A stretch of 64,000 nt of DNA from Delphinus delphis (lineage: Eukaryota > Chordata > Mammalia > Artiodactyla > Delphinidae), in NCBI RefSeq assembly GCF_949987515.2, contig NC_082683.1:122846582-122910581 (forward strand), written 5' to 3'. Each line of letters starts with the position of its first letter. The stretch's first letter is position 1. Below are positions 12,101 to 21,482 of this stretch, in pieces. Under the pieces are notes generated by a model. It made no database searches. It saw only the letters and a list, made by a program, of their open reading frames with translations, and was not told the DNA's origin. A program made the position numbers and the translations under genes.

Positions 12101-14431
12101 ATTTCTTTCTACAAGCTGACATGGGCACACAACCTGACATAAAGAACATTAGGGCCACTGCATAAATAGAAAGCAACTCATATCTGAGTTCCTTATACAC
12201 CTTATCATATATTTTACCTACAAACAAGGACCACATTTAAATGGTCACGTTGTACAAACCAAAGCTAACTACTCATGGAGGAAATGTGAGAAATTACTGT
12301 ATAGCAATATCACAGACTGTTCAACCAAGAAGCGTGAATTTTCAAGGAGCAGAAGGGGGGAAAGACAATGAGAGAACGGAAAAAACTAATAGAGAACAAC
12401 ACTGTACCATTAACTGTTCCTGGCACAAAAGCGTATTTTGATTGCGGTGTTAGTGGAGATTCAGCTAAAGATGCACCAAATTAGCTTTGGCAGCTCTATG
12501 TGACCAACGTTTGACAGCCAGTGTTGACCTTTAAAGACCAAACAGGAAATGCTAACTTCAACATTTCTGGCGACCCCAAGCTTGTGTGAGGAGTGTGGTA
12601 TCACAGAGTTCACCATCGCATCTAATCAATCAATTATACACACAAGCCAGGTTTATTGTAACATGGAAACATTCACTTTCAAATATCTGTAAGCATCTTA
12701 GATGTAACCGAGTGAAAAGTCTTTTGTGCTTAAAAAGTGTAAATTTTAGCTGTATTACAAAAATAAGCTATAGTAATTAATGAAGGTAAAAGCTGTCAAT
12801 TTTACTCATTAAAATAATTAAGAATTTTTAATTAAGTAAGCAAGGAAAGAGACAAAGTCAACCTGAATATTAAAATATAACTTTAGGTAGAACATTTTAT
12901 CTTTGGGAATCAATGTTTACAAAAAATTAAATAATTATGCCAAAATAACAGATTAGATGATTAAATTTTAATTCTAGTGTTTGTAGTTTGATTTATTAAC
13001 GTTCCTAATATTAAAGTAATCTTTAAAAATTATATTTTGTTCTTAGTTATTCCATTTAGGCCATGAGTGTTCCAAGAAGGCTTACATGGGAATTCTGCAT
13101 ATCTATCTTGCGAGGACGAAAAGTAGATTCTGCCACCCCAAAATTTCACAAGAAGGAAAAACTCCAAAGATCACGTATGACATCCAAGTTAAGTAACTTC
13201 AATCTCCAGTCATAATGAAAAGTAGAAAGATGAGAAGGAGAAAGTGCTGGAGAAAAAGAAAGATCCCCCAAACACCTTGCTCCTCCGGAAACATCATTTC
13301 AAAGTGTCTGTTGAGTAATGCAAACGTGTAGAATATCACAGAAACCATCTAGCAACAACAACACAAGACTTATACTTTTAAACGTTTAAAATTTGCTTCT
13401 TATATTTTAGAAAAATAAAATTGTAATGACAATGTTTTGAAAATTTCCAAACTTGACCTTGTACCTCGGAGGGTTCCTTCTATGACTTCAGCCTTGTATT
13501 GAGTTATTGATTTTACACTCGGCCATTTCAGCATCTGACCCCACTGTGTACTCGGTCCCCTGCTATAACCTGGGTGAAAGTCTGTCTGAGAGTCTCTGGG
13601 GTCCTTTGCAACCCTCTGTAAGGTATCAGAGCCAGAAATCAGATGCAAAGGCCCCAATCCTGCCATGACTTTGAAGAGTTACTTAACCTCTCAAAATCTC
13701 AGTCTTCTCATCTATCAAACGGGAATGATAACTGCACCTACCTCACATCTCTGTTGTGAGAATTAGATGAGATAGTACATTCAGAGCGCTTAAAAGGTGT
13801 TCAGTAAATGTCTGCTACTGCTATCATCACTATAACTGCAGCATTGTTCGGTGACTATTTCACCGGAGGGTCTGTCTGCCTTCCGAAATTGCTGTCCACG
13901 CTCTTACCGACAGTGCCTCCACAACACCCGCGCTCAATAAGCCTCTGCCTCCAGGAAGCCCTTCGGGAGCGGGCCGCCTGCGCGGCGCCGACTCAGACCA
14001 GGCCGGTAGTCAGCCACATGCGTCCCGCACCCTCGCACGGGCCGCAGTCGCCCAACAGGCCCTTGGGCGTGAAGGCGTGGAGTTAGCTTTTCCCGCCCCA
14101 CCCAGGGCACAGCCTCGGGCGAAGGCGCCCGCGAGGTTCCGGAGGGAACCAGGGAGGCCCGGCCCCTCCAGCCGGGTGAGTCGGGGTTGCCCGCCGGCCC
14201 CTTCCCGGGCCCGAGAAACCCAGAGGCCCCGCCACCCGCTACGCGAGGGCTGCACAGGCCTCGCGGCCGCGGGGGACAACTCCATAGTGGGTCGGCAGCC
14301 CGAAGCTGGGGGAGCACCCGCGCGGAAACCCGGAGGCTGCGTCCGGGGAGTTCTTACTGTTTCACGTTGTCCCCCAGGGCCTCGCTCAAGTTCTTCTTGG
14401 CCGCCTCCAGCTCGCTCACAAAGGTCGCCAT
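1..14431 (-). CDS. TADA1: TADA1, transcriptional adaptor 1 (SAGA subunit), 3' end cut by window
   Basis: Nuclear subunit of the SAGA/STAGA histone-acetyltransferase co-activator and vertebrate counterpart of yeast Ada1/Hfi1. Its histone fold pairs with TAF12 in the complex core (family knowledge). Seven coding exons read right to left: 14431-14358, 9967-9876, 9615-9550, 5206-5109, 3637-3428, 2151-2000, 137-1. All internal junctions have AG acceptors and GT donors and the phases join without a break. The result is 276 codons, against about 335 residues in human TADA1, so roughly 59 codons and the stop are off the left edge. The N-terminus begins [13 protein letters not shown]; a Lys-rich stretch (KPKGKKK) lies near residue 97; the histone-fold part is around residues 135-200, split between the fifth and sixth coding exons. 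No frameshift or premature stop is seen. Transcription starts from the CpG island upstream of 14,431. Confidence 0.96.
138..1999 (-). other. TADA1 intron 6, no recognisable element
   Basis: The intron lies between coding exons 6 and 7. It contains a pyrimidine-rich stretch around 1,190-1,350 but no repeat family or exon I can name. Open frames here, including one of 121 codons, have no recognisable protein sequence. Confidence 0.6.
2000..2151 (-). CDS. TADA1: TADA1 coding exon 6 (second part of histone fold)
   Basis: The 152-base exon has acceptor TTTTTACAG|AAT and donor GAAAG|GTATGT. It encodes [18 protein letters not shown] through [10 protein letters not shown], the end of the histone-fold region and the start of the C-terminal part. 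It leaves two bases of a split Ser codon. Confidence 0.95.
2880..3055 (-). repeat. MIR SINE fragment
   Basis: Contains the MIR signature on the reverse strand (GGAAACGGAGGCCCAGAGAA then a tail near CTCTAGACCCC). It is an old mammal-wide SINE within TADA1 intron 5. Confidence 0.7.
3428..3637 (-). CDS. TADA1: TADA1 coding exon 5 (first part of histone fold)
   Basis: Exactly 70 codons in phase 0/0, from HRFQPQNPL to SAVVYAVE, with the acidic run DPQDDDDLK and the start of the histone-fold region ([18 protein letters not shown]). The acceptor is CCCATAG|CAT. A second AG twelve bases inside the exon (TTCCAG) is rejected because HRFQ would be lost. The donor is GAG|GTTGGT, weak at +3. Confidence 0.95.
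3638..5108 (-). other. TADA1 intron 4, AT-rich, nothing identified
   Basis: AT-rich intronic sequence with short A/T runs. No repeat family, exon or RNA gene could be recognised. Confidence 0.55.
5109..5206 (-). CDS. TADA1: TADA1 coding exon 4
   Basis: The 98-base exon has acceptor TCTTATAG|AG and donor GAT|GTAGGT. It encodes the Gly/Lys-rich linker [10 protein letters not shown]...[13 protein letters not shown] up to QKFD. The codon split with exon 3 reads Glu, where I recall Asp in the human protein. Confidence 0.94.
5622..5821 (+). mobile_element. CHR-type tRNA-derived SINE, full length
   Basis: Starts GGGCTTCCCTGGTGGCGCAG, the head of the cetacean/hippo/ruminant CHR SINE, and ends in an AC-rich tail. 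It is flanked by a perfect 14-bp duplication AAAAAAGTAAATGG at 5608-5621 and 5822-5835. It lies inside TADA1 intron 3. Confidence 0.96.
5836..7395. other. TADA1 intron 3 stretch, mostly unassigned
   Basis: Contains an A-run of about 23 bases near 6,572-6,594, suggesting the tail of an older retroposon whose body I cannot name. The rest shows no recognisable exon, repeat family or RNA gene. Confidence 0.45.
7400..7610 (+). repeat. MIR SINE fragment
   Basis: Diverged MIR in plus orientation, seen from the TACTTACTAGCTG block through TTGTTGTGAGGATTAATGAT and the CAATAAATAA end. Confidence 0.6.
7955..8091 (-). repeat. MIR SINE fragment cut by a CHR SINE
   Basis: Reverse MIR (CAGGGTAGATATTACTGTCTCTG then GAACCCAAGCCCCTTGACTCC, not contiguous). 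Its far end is separated by the CHR SINE inserted at 8,104. Confidence 0.65.
8104..8311 (-). mobile_element. CHR-type SINE, full length, minus
   Basis: Begins on the plus strand with a T-rich tail and TTTGCGGTACGCAGG and ends CCACCAGGGAAGCCC, the reverse of the CHR head. The 12-bp duplication CAACCAAGGTTT is at 8092-8103 and 8312-8323. It lies in the same TADA1 intron as the copy at 5,622 but in the opposite orientation. Confidence 0.96.
8330..9540. other. TADA1 intron 3 stretch, nothing identified
   Basis: AT-leaning intronic sequence ending just before exon 3. No repeat, exon or RNA gene could be assigned. Confidence 0.5.
9550..9615 (-). CDS. TADA1: TADA1 coding exon 3
   Basis: The 66-base exon has acceptor TTTTTCAG|TC and donor CCAG|GTAAGG. 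It encodes the segment [14 protein letters not shown] to VSTP between split Val and Glu codons. The intron separating it from exon 2 is only 260 bases (9616-9875). Confidence 0.95.
9876..9967 (-). CDS. TADA1: TADA1 coding exon 2
   Basis: The acceptor is CTGCAG|A and the donor is AATG|GTAAAA. The 92 bases complete Gln25, add 30 codons ([11 protein letters not shown]... to ...LLTQDN) and leave one base of a split Val codon. The donor has A rather than G at +5, slightly off consensus. Confidence 0.95.
10074..10384 (+). mobile_element. MLT1A-like LTR (ERVL-MaLR), incomplete
   Basis: Begins TGTTATGGACTGGGTTGTG and includes the blocks GGTGTCCTTATAAGAAGAGA and CTCCAGAACTGTGAGAAAATA typical of MLT1A-type solo LTRs. 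The 3' end is truncated after the GTTGTTTAAGC block. It is an ancient retroviral relic with no coding content, in TADA1 intron 1 (family name from memory). Confidence 0.8.
10640..10785 (+). mobile_element. Old L1 3' end
   Basis: Matches the tail of older L1 elements (TCATTATGTTGTACCCCTGA, then GTCAATTATACCTCAATTTT). It is a 5'-truncated fragment in TADA1 intron 1. Confidence 0.7.
10790..13650. other. TADA1 intron 1, mostly unassigned
   Basis: AT-rich intron sequence with a C-rich patch near 11,360-11,390. Parts such as 11,810-12,060 look like heavily decayed repeats. No exon or RNA gene is supported. Confidence 0.5.
13655..13835 (+). repeat. MIR SINE
   Basis: Good MIR match: GAGTTACTTAACCTCTC, then TCTCATCTATCAAACGGGAA, then TGTGAGAATTAGATGAGA and GTTCAGTAAATG. 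It abuts the left shore of the TADA1 CpG island. Confidence 0.85.
14358..14431 (-). CDS. TADA1: TADA1 coding exon 1 with start codon
   Basis: The ATG is at 14431-14429 and is followed by 24 codons plus two bases (CA) of a split Gln codon. The donor is CA|GTAAGA at 14357. This start was chosen because the peptide [19 protein letters not shown] matches the remembered TADA1 N-terminus and lies inside the CpG island. Intron 1 (9968-14357) follows. Confidence 0.96.
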
Positions 14432-14661
14432 TGCTCCCCACGTCTCAGCCCGACCTCAGACCCCTCGGCCACAACGACCAGCAACCGAAAAACCAACTCC
14501 GCGAAGGCTTCGGCTCTGGAGGCTCCGTCTTCTCCCGCCTGCCCCGCCCCCAAGCTCTGAGAAGACGTTTGTTTGGTTTTCGGCTCCGCCCGCCTTTCTG
14601 GAGAGAAAGTGCTGAGCCAAACTCGGTGTTTTTGTGGTCCTCCTGCTCCCGCCCCCTCACA

Positions 14662-14669
14662 TCACGTGA
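14662..14669. promoter_or_regulatory. Palindromic E-box TCACGTGA upstream of TADA1
   Basis: A perfect palindrome TCACGTGA lies about 230 bases upstream of the TADA1 start codon inside the CpG island. This is the high-affinity core for bHLH-Zip factors (USF, MITF/TFE family). Function is inferred from motif and position only. Confidence 0.5.
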
Positions 14670-14849
14670 CCCGCTTCACCTAGCGCTCCCGCGCCCCACC
14701 TAAACCCGCCGCGGCCGGCCCGGGCTGCAGCGTCACCTGCAGGGCTGGCGTATCCCGGGCTCTCAGTCTTACCGCTGCGGAAGTTCCGAATTCGGTCCTT
14801 TTAGCTGGATGAGTATCTTCCCCCTCCAGGTCAAAAAGTAAATGTAGTA

Positions 14850-15075
14850 TTGACTTTATTCTCTTTCTTTGCCTTATTTTTTTTGCCGATCACTCATCAT
14901 CTAACATGCCACTTAATTGACTTATCTTTTAATTTTCTGCCTTCTCCAACTAAAATGTGTAAGTTCCGTGAGGACAGGATTTGTGTTTTGTTCACTGATG
15001 TTTCCCCAAGTTCCTAGAGCAGTGCCTGGCACATAGTGGGCTCTCAGTAAATATTTGCTGAGTGAATGAAGTAAT
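14850..15075 (+). repeat. L2 LINE 3' end
   Basis: Ends with the standard L2 3' terminus (GAGCAGTGCCTGGCACATAG, then CAGTAAATATTTGCTGAGTG). It lies just outside the CpG island. Confidence 0.85.
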
Positions 15076-15589
15076 TTTGAAAAACAGGAAAATGCACAGA
15101 AGGATAAGAGGAAAAGAAAGAAAACAAAATGTTACCACCCCGGGAAAAACCCTTTTAACTAAGAGAGATTCCCCCTTCCCATAATTTATAATCATACTCT
15201 ATCTTCAATTGTGCATCTTGGTAGAGTTTTGTTATATTTATACTTAATAATATAAATGTTTTCCTCTGGTATTGTCTTTATAATCATAATTTTGGTGACA
15301 GCATATTAAATACCGCACAGGAGGAAGGCACACAGTAACTTGTTTCCCAATTGTTAGGCTGATTATTTCCATTTTTTTCTATTAAAAGCAATATTGTAAT
15401 ACACTTTATACATAAAGCTTTTCGTCATTTAGGATTATTACTTTAGAACAGAGTCCCATAAATAGAATTACTGATTTAAAGACAGGAGTATTTATAAGAG
15501 TCTTGGTGCATATGGTCAAATTGCCTCCCCCAAATTTGAAATAATCCTAAATGGCTTTTAAATCTTGTGTAATTTCTCCACAGAGACTC

Positions 15590-15700
15590 CTTCAGGCTTC
15601 TCCATTCCTTCAGCAAATATATAGTGAATTCCTATTCTGCGCCTGGCAATCTTTTGGGTCCTGGGGATACAAAGATGAACAAGTCAGGTAAAGTCTTCCT
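15590..15700 (-). repeat. L2 LINE 3' end fragment
   Basis: Reverse L2 terminus: CCTTCAGCAAATATATAGTG then GGCAATCTTTTGGGTCCTGG. Confidence 0.65.
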
Positions 15701-16024
15701 ATCTGTGTCATAAAACTCTAAAGAAATTTTGACTTTTTAAAAAGTAGTTATCAACTTATGCTTTCCATGGCTCCCCACTGACTACTGAACAAATTCCACA
15801 CTCCCTAACCTGTCATTCAAATTTTCTTATGACCTGGACTCAGCCGACCTGTCCACCTCACACACACCCAGGCCTGTCCATCACCCCTTAGTATGCACTC
15901 CGCATTCTAGTTACTTCACTTTCTATAACAAACCACATGACTCAGTCCTTTTATATATATCTCCCCTCTGCTAGTTTTGAGACCTATGGGTGGCTACCTA
16001 CATTTTTTGCAATCAGGTTCAAGT

Positions 16025-16237
16025 TTGTTTTTTGTTTTTTTTTTTGCGGTACGCAGGCCTCTCACTGTTGTGGCCTCTCCCGTTGCGGAGCACAGGCTCC
16101 GGACGCACAGGCCTAGCGGCCATGGCTCACGGGCCCAGCGGCTCCGCGGCATGGGGGATCTTCCCGGACCGGTGCACAAACCCGTGTCCCCTGCATCGGC
16201 AGGCAGACTCTCAACCACTGCGCCACCAGGGAAGCCC
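16025..16237 (-). mobile_element. CHR-type SINE, full length, minus
   Basis: T-rich tail, GCGGTACGCAGGCC block and terminal CCACCAGGGAAGCCC. The perfect 10-bp duplication AGGTTCAAGT is at 16015-16024 and 16238-16247. Confidence 0.96.
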
Positions 16238-16249
16238 AGGTTCAAGTAT

Positions 16250-18015
16250 TTAAGGACCCATTCAATAGGACTAGGAAGGGGCACAGATGTTTGGGTATAT
16301 CTTCCAGGAACTGTCCCCACTGTATGGCTACCCCATCTCTCTGGCTACCTGTCCACTAAGAAAAATATGACTCTTATCTCTTGGAATCGATGCTTGAAAA
16401 CATGCATACCTCTACACATTTAGCTCAATTAAATAGTCCATTCTCCTTCATCACTTTGTATACCAATTAGCATTAATTTCAGTATAGTGATTCAGGTAAA
16501 TGTCCACTTAAACTGTAGTGTTAGACAATATAACAAACACAAACAGACATCTGACCGAACAATATACTTAATAGAAATCAATACTAAAACCATTTGTAAT
16601 TTGGTAGTTTACTTTAAAGAAACTAATTTTAAATCTTTTAGTTATAGACGTGCTTGTAAAAATGTATACCACATATAGACAACTATTAAATAGCTTCAGA
16701 GAATGTGTGTGAAAGTCGTTTATAAAATGTAAAGAATTCTACAAATTGTTAGTTTAATCTAGTTTTTTACATCTTTTTAAAATCATTATTCTATAGGAAT
16801 TTGCTCTTCCCCAAATGCAGGCTAGTCTGAGAGTAACTAGTAAAGTCAACTCAATAGGATATTGGGCACAGACTATATAAAATAAGAGTTCCCTTTATTT
16901 ATATTATCCATATTTTTTCCATGTCGTTAGGATGAACTGTTGAAGGTTGGTAGTATTATTCATATATTGCCTATTCTTATGCAACATCTTTCAAAATATA
17001 ATTATATAAATTATAAATATAATTGTGTACAAACACAATGCAAAGGAAAACCCCTCAGAAAGGCTATTTTCATAGCTATTTTACTTGCATATCCATGAAA
17101 GCTTGGCCTCTGCTTGCTTAATTCTTCCCAGTTCTTTATTTTATAAAGCACTAGTTTGTTTGGTTTTTTTGGTGGTAGGATTTGATGTTGATGGAGTTGT
17201 GAGATATCTCAGATCTGGAGGTGACGATGATGATGATGATAATGATTTCTCCCAGATATGATATTTAGGTTCCTTAGACCTGTATATAAACCACTGACTC
17301 ATCCTTTATTCTGGCTAGCACCTAGTGCAGCAGAGATATTTGATTGACTTTCCTGGTCTGCTCATTGGCATTGATTCATTAGCTTTCTTCTCGAAGCACT
17401 GACTGCAAATGTGTGAGTTGTTTCCATTTCAGACGTCAGCAGCTCTGCTTTATTGGAAGGACTCTTACAGTTCAGCTTTAAAATATTATTGATAATATTT
17501 TAGTTGCCCATTGAAATTACCCTCATAATGTTCACAACAATTTGTAATGCTTATTATGTAGTATACTATGGTATGTATGGTACACACATATGGTACCTAT
17601 ATATACAGTTATACTATAGAACATAGTGGCTCGCACTCAACGTATCTGGTAGAATTAAATATTTTAGAAAATTCTACATAATAGTCTTCCTCTTCTATAT
17701 CTATATTGATCTACAGATATTAATATAGTTAAAGGTTATAGACTAGCATGTACTAGGTCCTAGTAAAATTTATGGTTGAAAACACTTGGAGAGGCATATC
17801 ACACTGACACCACATATACTTATTTTATGTCTGCCCAAATAAGATATAAAGAGGTTCTTGATCTTTTATTTTGTGCCATGGGCCTCATTGGCAGTCTGGT
17901 GAGCCCTTCTCAGAATAATATTTCTAAATCCATAAACTACATATGATTACATTTAAAACAGTTTTATAGAAACACAGTACTATCCATGGGCCCCAGCTTA
18001 AAATCCTCTGAAGCT
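16250..18015. other. Intergenic, AT-rich, nothing named
   Basis: Contains a short GAT/ATG microsatellite at about 17,221-17,246 and a segment at 16,735-16,850 that resembles one at 18,783-18,882. No gene or named repeat is supported. Confidence 0.5.
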
Positions 18016-18017
18016 TT

Positions 18018-18455
18018 ATAGGTACTTAGTTTGCTCAGGCTGCGATAACAAAACATCACAGACCAAGTGGTTTAAACAACATACATTTATTTTCTCACAG
18101 TTCTGGAGGCTGGAAGTCCATGATTAAGATGCCACCAGCAAGTTTGGTTTCTGGTGAGGACTTTCACCTGGCTTGCAGACGGCCACCATCTCTCTAACGT
18201 CCTTACATGGCCTGTCCTCAGTATGTGTTTGGAGAGAGAGGGTGATTGAGAAGGAAAGAGGGGAGGGGCAGAGAGAGAGAGAGAGTGTGTGTGTGTGTGC
18301 TCTGGTGTCTCTGCTTGTAGGGACACTAATCTGTTGGATCCGGGCTTCACCCTTATGACCTCATTTAACCTTAATTACTTCTTTAGAGGCCCCATCTCCA
18401 AATATAGCCACGATGGGGTGGGGTGAGGCAAATATTCAGTCCATAATAGTACTAC
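18018..18455 (-). mobile_element. MLT1A-like LTR, minus, with internal microsatellite
   Basis: Reverse MLT1A-type LTR: TAGTTTGCTCAGGCTGCG, TCTCACAGTTCTGGAGGCTG and near the end ATTCAGTCCATAATAG. A GA/TG simple-repeat expansion sits at about 18,232-18,299. Ancient non-coding retroviral relic. Confidence 0.8.
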
Positions 18456-18910
18456 AGAGAGTTAATTATAGTTTCTCTTTCCTTTTTTTAGAAGCTCTTG
18501 GAGATTAAACTTTTAGGACTCTGAGAAATGGAAGGCATCTAGGGATTCTAGTGATAAAAGACACCTAAGCAACCCCTAACAATACTGAAAAGTGAGCGCT
18601 GTTTTTACAATGTGTCTTGGCACTATCATGGTTGTAATTAACTTGATGAAAGCATTTTCCCTGGAGTTAGTGAGTCTTACAATAGAGGAACAGACGTTTA
18701 AGGAATAGAAAGAAGAGGCATGATCTGTAATGTAGATAGAAGATAATTAGAAGCCAGTCAACAGTACAGTACATTAAAAAATTTAAACTCTACAAATATT
18801 AGCTTAGTCTAGTTTTTTAAATCTATTTTTAAAATTATCCTAGCAATTTTTCTTCCCCCAGTTAGAGGAGTATAAGTAAAAGTATAAGTATTGTTGCAAT
18901 TAAAAGAAGA

Positions 18911-19262
18911 GGGCTTCCCTGGTGGCGCAGTGGTTAAGAATCTGCCTGTCAATGCAGGAGACACCAGTTCGAGCCCTGGTCCAGGAAGATCCCACATGCC
19001 GAGGAGCAGCTAAGCCTGTGAGCCACAACAACTGAGCCTGCACTCTAGAGCCCGTGAGCCACAACTACTGAGCCCGTGTGCTGCAACTACTGAAGCCTGT
19101 GTGCCCTAGAGCCCGTGCTCTGCAACAAGAGAAGCCACTGCAACGAGAAGCCCGCGCACCGCAACAAAGAGTAGCCCCCGCTCACCGCAACTAGAGAAAG
19201 CCCGCACGCAGCAACAAAGACCAGACACAGCCAAAAATAAATAAATAAACTTAAAAAAAAAA
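18911..19262 (+). mobile_element. Longer CHR-type SINE variant (about 350 bp)
   Basis: Starts GGGCTTCCCTGGTGGCGCAG but continues through repeated units such as GAGCCCGTGAGCCACAACTA, which the shorter copies lack, and ends with an AATAAATAAATAAA-type tail. This is the extended CHR subfamily. No clean target duplication was found. Confidence 0.9.
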
Positions 19263-20344
19263 GATTTAGAATTACGACAATCAACTGAGAATAGAGATAC
19301 AGTAGAGTTTACCTTTCAGCTAAGAGCGCAGACTACGCGGCCGAGGTGGATGACTAATTAGCTTCCGAGGACACAAAGAACCAACCTTGAGCACAGTTCC
19401 ATAGGTATCCCCAGGATATTTCTATGCCTTGAAGGGAATCTCAGAAACTCTCTTCATTCTGTTGCCTCTTCTTACTCTGGGAGCCTGACAGCAAAGACCC
19501 CGTTGGTCCTATATGAGTAGTAAGAATGCTGCAGACAGTCTGTTATGAAACAGGGTCCTATTAAGGATGAAGTTAGTCCTGGGCATAATATCAGAGATAT
19601 TTATGGGATCATTCTTTAAATTTTTCAGAATATTAATTATTAAACTGTGTATGTTGAAAAAGAAATCTCTGTAAGCAGCCTGCCAAACTGAAATTTGGAA
19701 AATTTGGCTGAAGTCTTTGGCCAGGCTTCTTATAGATAAGAGCTTCTCCAAGGTGCTAAAAGATATTTTTTGTATAGAGATGGAGGTCAAGCTTTGGAGA
19801 CAGCTTTGGCACTGGGGGCAGGTGGAGATTCCAAACTGACGCACTGTCTCTGGAGTTGGTAATAACATAGGGAGACTATGCTGGATGGAGACTAGGCTCC
19901 ACACGTCACCCTCTGGAAGGAGGGAAAGGCACAGTGCTGATCGAGAAAGAGGAACTGCTCTCTGCTGTTGCCCTGAAAAGTCAGGCCCCAGGGATGGAAC
20001 TTGATAAGTGAATTGTAGAAGATTAGGCCAGGGCTCATTGTTTGAAATCCAGGAGGTGATTTGCTAACGGAAGTTACAGTGACAGTTGTACCACACAGAG
20101 CATCCTATGTACTTGCAGGAGTCCTGAGCCCACTCTTTACCCTTGTCAGAAGCTGCAAGCCTACTGGAAGCCAGGGCTTCCTCCACAGTAAGGAGCTCTG
20201 TCTTGCATATCTTTTGTTAGCTTTATACCTAATTTCTTTGAAAGTTTTTGATGCTCTTGTAAAGACACCTTTTATGTCTGTTACTTATTTCCTTTATTAT
20301 GTTATCTAATTTCTTTTGTTCATGCATTGGAATGCCATGGAGGC

Positions 20345-20523
20345 AAGATAGCATAGTGTTAAAGTACAAGCTCTAGAGCTAGTCTGCCTGAGGTTTGAAT
20401 TCTGACTTTTCCTATTTTAGGTGTATGACTCTGAGCAAGTTACTTAATCACTCTCTTTCAGTTTCCACACCTGCAAGGTGGGAATAAGAATAGTACTTAC
20501 CTAAGGGTCACTGTAAGAATTAA
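20345..20523 (+). repeat. MIR SINE, nearly complete
   Basis: From GCATAGTGTTAAAGTACAAG through the GAGCAAGTTACTTAATCACT core to a truncated end at the L1-like insertion that follows. Confidence 0.85.
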
Positions 20524-20527
20524 TTTT

Positions 20528-21236
20528 AGAGTCAAGATGGTGGTATGGGAAGACGCGAAGTTAGCATCTCCCCACAGCTAGGGCACCTGCCTGCCACTGG
20601 TGGGGAACTCTGACCCCCAAGGAGGCGGGAGGAACCCCAGAGTGAGCCGGTAGGATGTAGGAGGACCGAGAGGGGTGAAGAAGTGGAGGCCAGACAAGAT
20701 CGGTGCCCCTGAGGCTGGGGAGATCTGGAGAGGCAGGTGGGACGGGCCCTCCAGGAGGAGTGGAGGGCGACTGCCCCACCCACTCAGGCACGGGGAGCCT
20801 GCTGAGCTTGCAGGCCAGTCCCCTGCCCTCCAAGGCCCCCATCTCCCCCTCACTGCCCACATTTGTCCTGGAGACATAGGAGGGAGGCCTGGAAGATCAG
20901 GAGAGGAGGCGGGAGCGGCCCTCCCAGACCCCCAGACCAGAGGAGCAGCAGAGGAGGGCGTTTGCCCTGCCCACTCGAGCCCAGGGAGACATAGTTTGGG
21001 AGTTTAAGATTGACGTGTACACCCCACTGTATTTAAAATAGATAACCAACAAGGACCTACTGTATAGCACAGGGAACTCTGCTCACTATTCTGTAATAAC
21101 CTAAATGGGAAAAGAATCTGAAAAAGAATAGATACATGTATATGTATAACTGAATCACTTAGCTCTACACCTGAAACGAACACAACATTGTTAATGACCT
21201 ATGTTCCAATATAAAATTTAAAAAAAGAAAAGAAAA
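20528..21236 (+). mobile_element. L1-derived element joining a 5' UTR to a 3' end
   Basis: The first part (about 20,528-20,995) is GC-rich and begins CAAGATGGTGGTATGGGAAG, resembling the 5' UTR of cetartiodactyl L1s. It passes directly into an L1 3' terminus (TACTGTATAGCACAGGGAAC to a tail of ATAAAATTTAAAAAAAG). Neither ORF is present between them. The open frames in the first part are GC-driven. Family assignment of the 5' part is from memory. Confidence 0.6.
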
Positions 21237-21238
21237 TG

Positions 21239-21482
21239 GAGGCAGAGATGGGAGTGATGCTTCTACAGGCCAAGGAATGCCAAGGGTCACCAGCAGCCAC
21301 CAGAAGCCAGGAGACAAGCATGAAACACATTCTCCCCAAGAACATCAGAAAGAGCTAACCCTGTTGACACCTTAATTTCAGACATCTGTCCTCCAGAGCT
21401 GTGAGAGGGAAGAAATTTCTAATGTTTTAAGCCACACAGTTTGTGGTAATTTGTTTTGAGAACCTTAGGAAACTAATATATC
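21239..21482 (+). mobile_element. MLT1A-like LTR, 3' part
   Basis: GGAGGCAGAGATGGGAGTGA, the GACACCTTAATTTCAGACAT block and the terminal CCTTAGGAAACTAATATA match the 3' half of an MLT1A LTR. The 5' half is missing where the L1-derived element abuts. Confidence 0.8.

Larger units (their letters stand above)
13920..14790 (-). promoter_or_regulatory. TADA1: CpG island promoter of TADA1
   Basis: Base composition changes sharply from AT-rich flanks to CpG-dense sequence from about 13,920 to 14,790. It contains several GC boxes of the CCGCCC type (near 14,541, 14,586 and 14,649), no TATA box at an obvious place, and the TADA1 start codon at 14,431. This is the normal layout of a housekeeping promoter with dispersed start sites. 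The exact transcription start cannot be read from sequence. CpG island promoters often fire both ways, so an antisense non-coding transcript to the right is possible. Confidence 0.85.

Noticed and set aside
14077..14703. 208-codon plus-strand open frame opposite TADA1 exon 1
   Set aside because: It lies in the CpG island, where few stop codons occur by chance. The Pro/Arg-rich translation follows base composition, and the antisense frame is the real exon.
20675..21007. Open frames near 20.6-21.0 kb on both strands
   Set aside because: GC-rich L1 5' UTR-like sequence with no recognisable domain or splice context.
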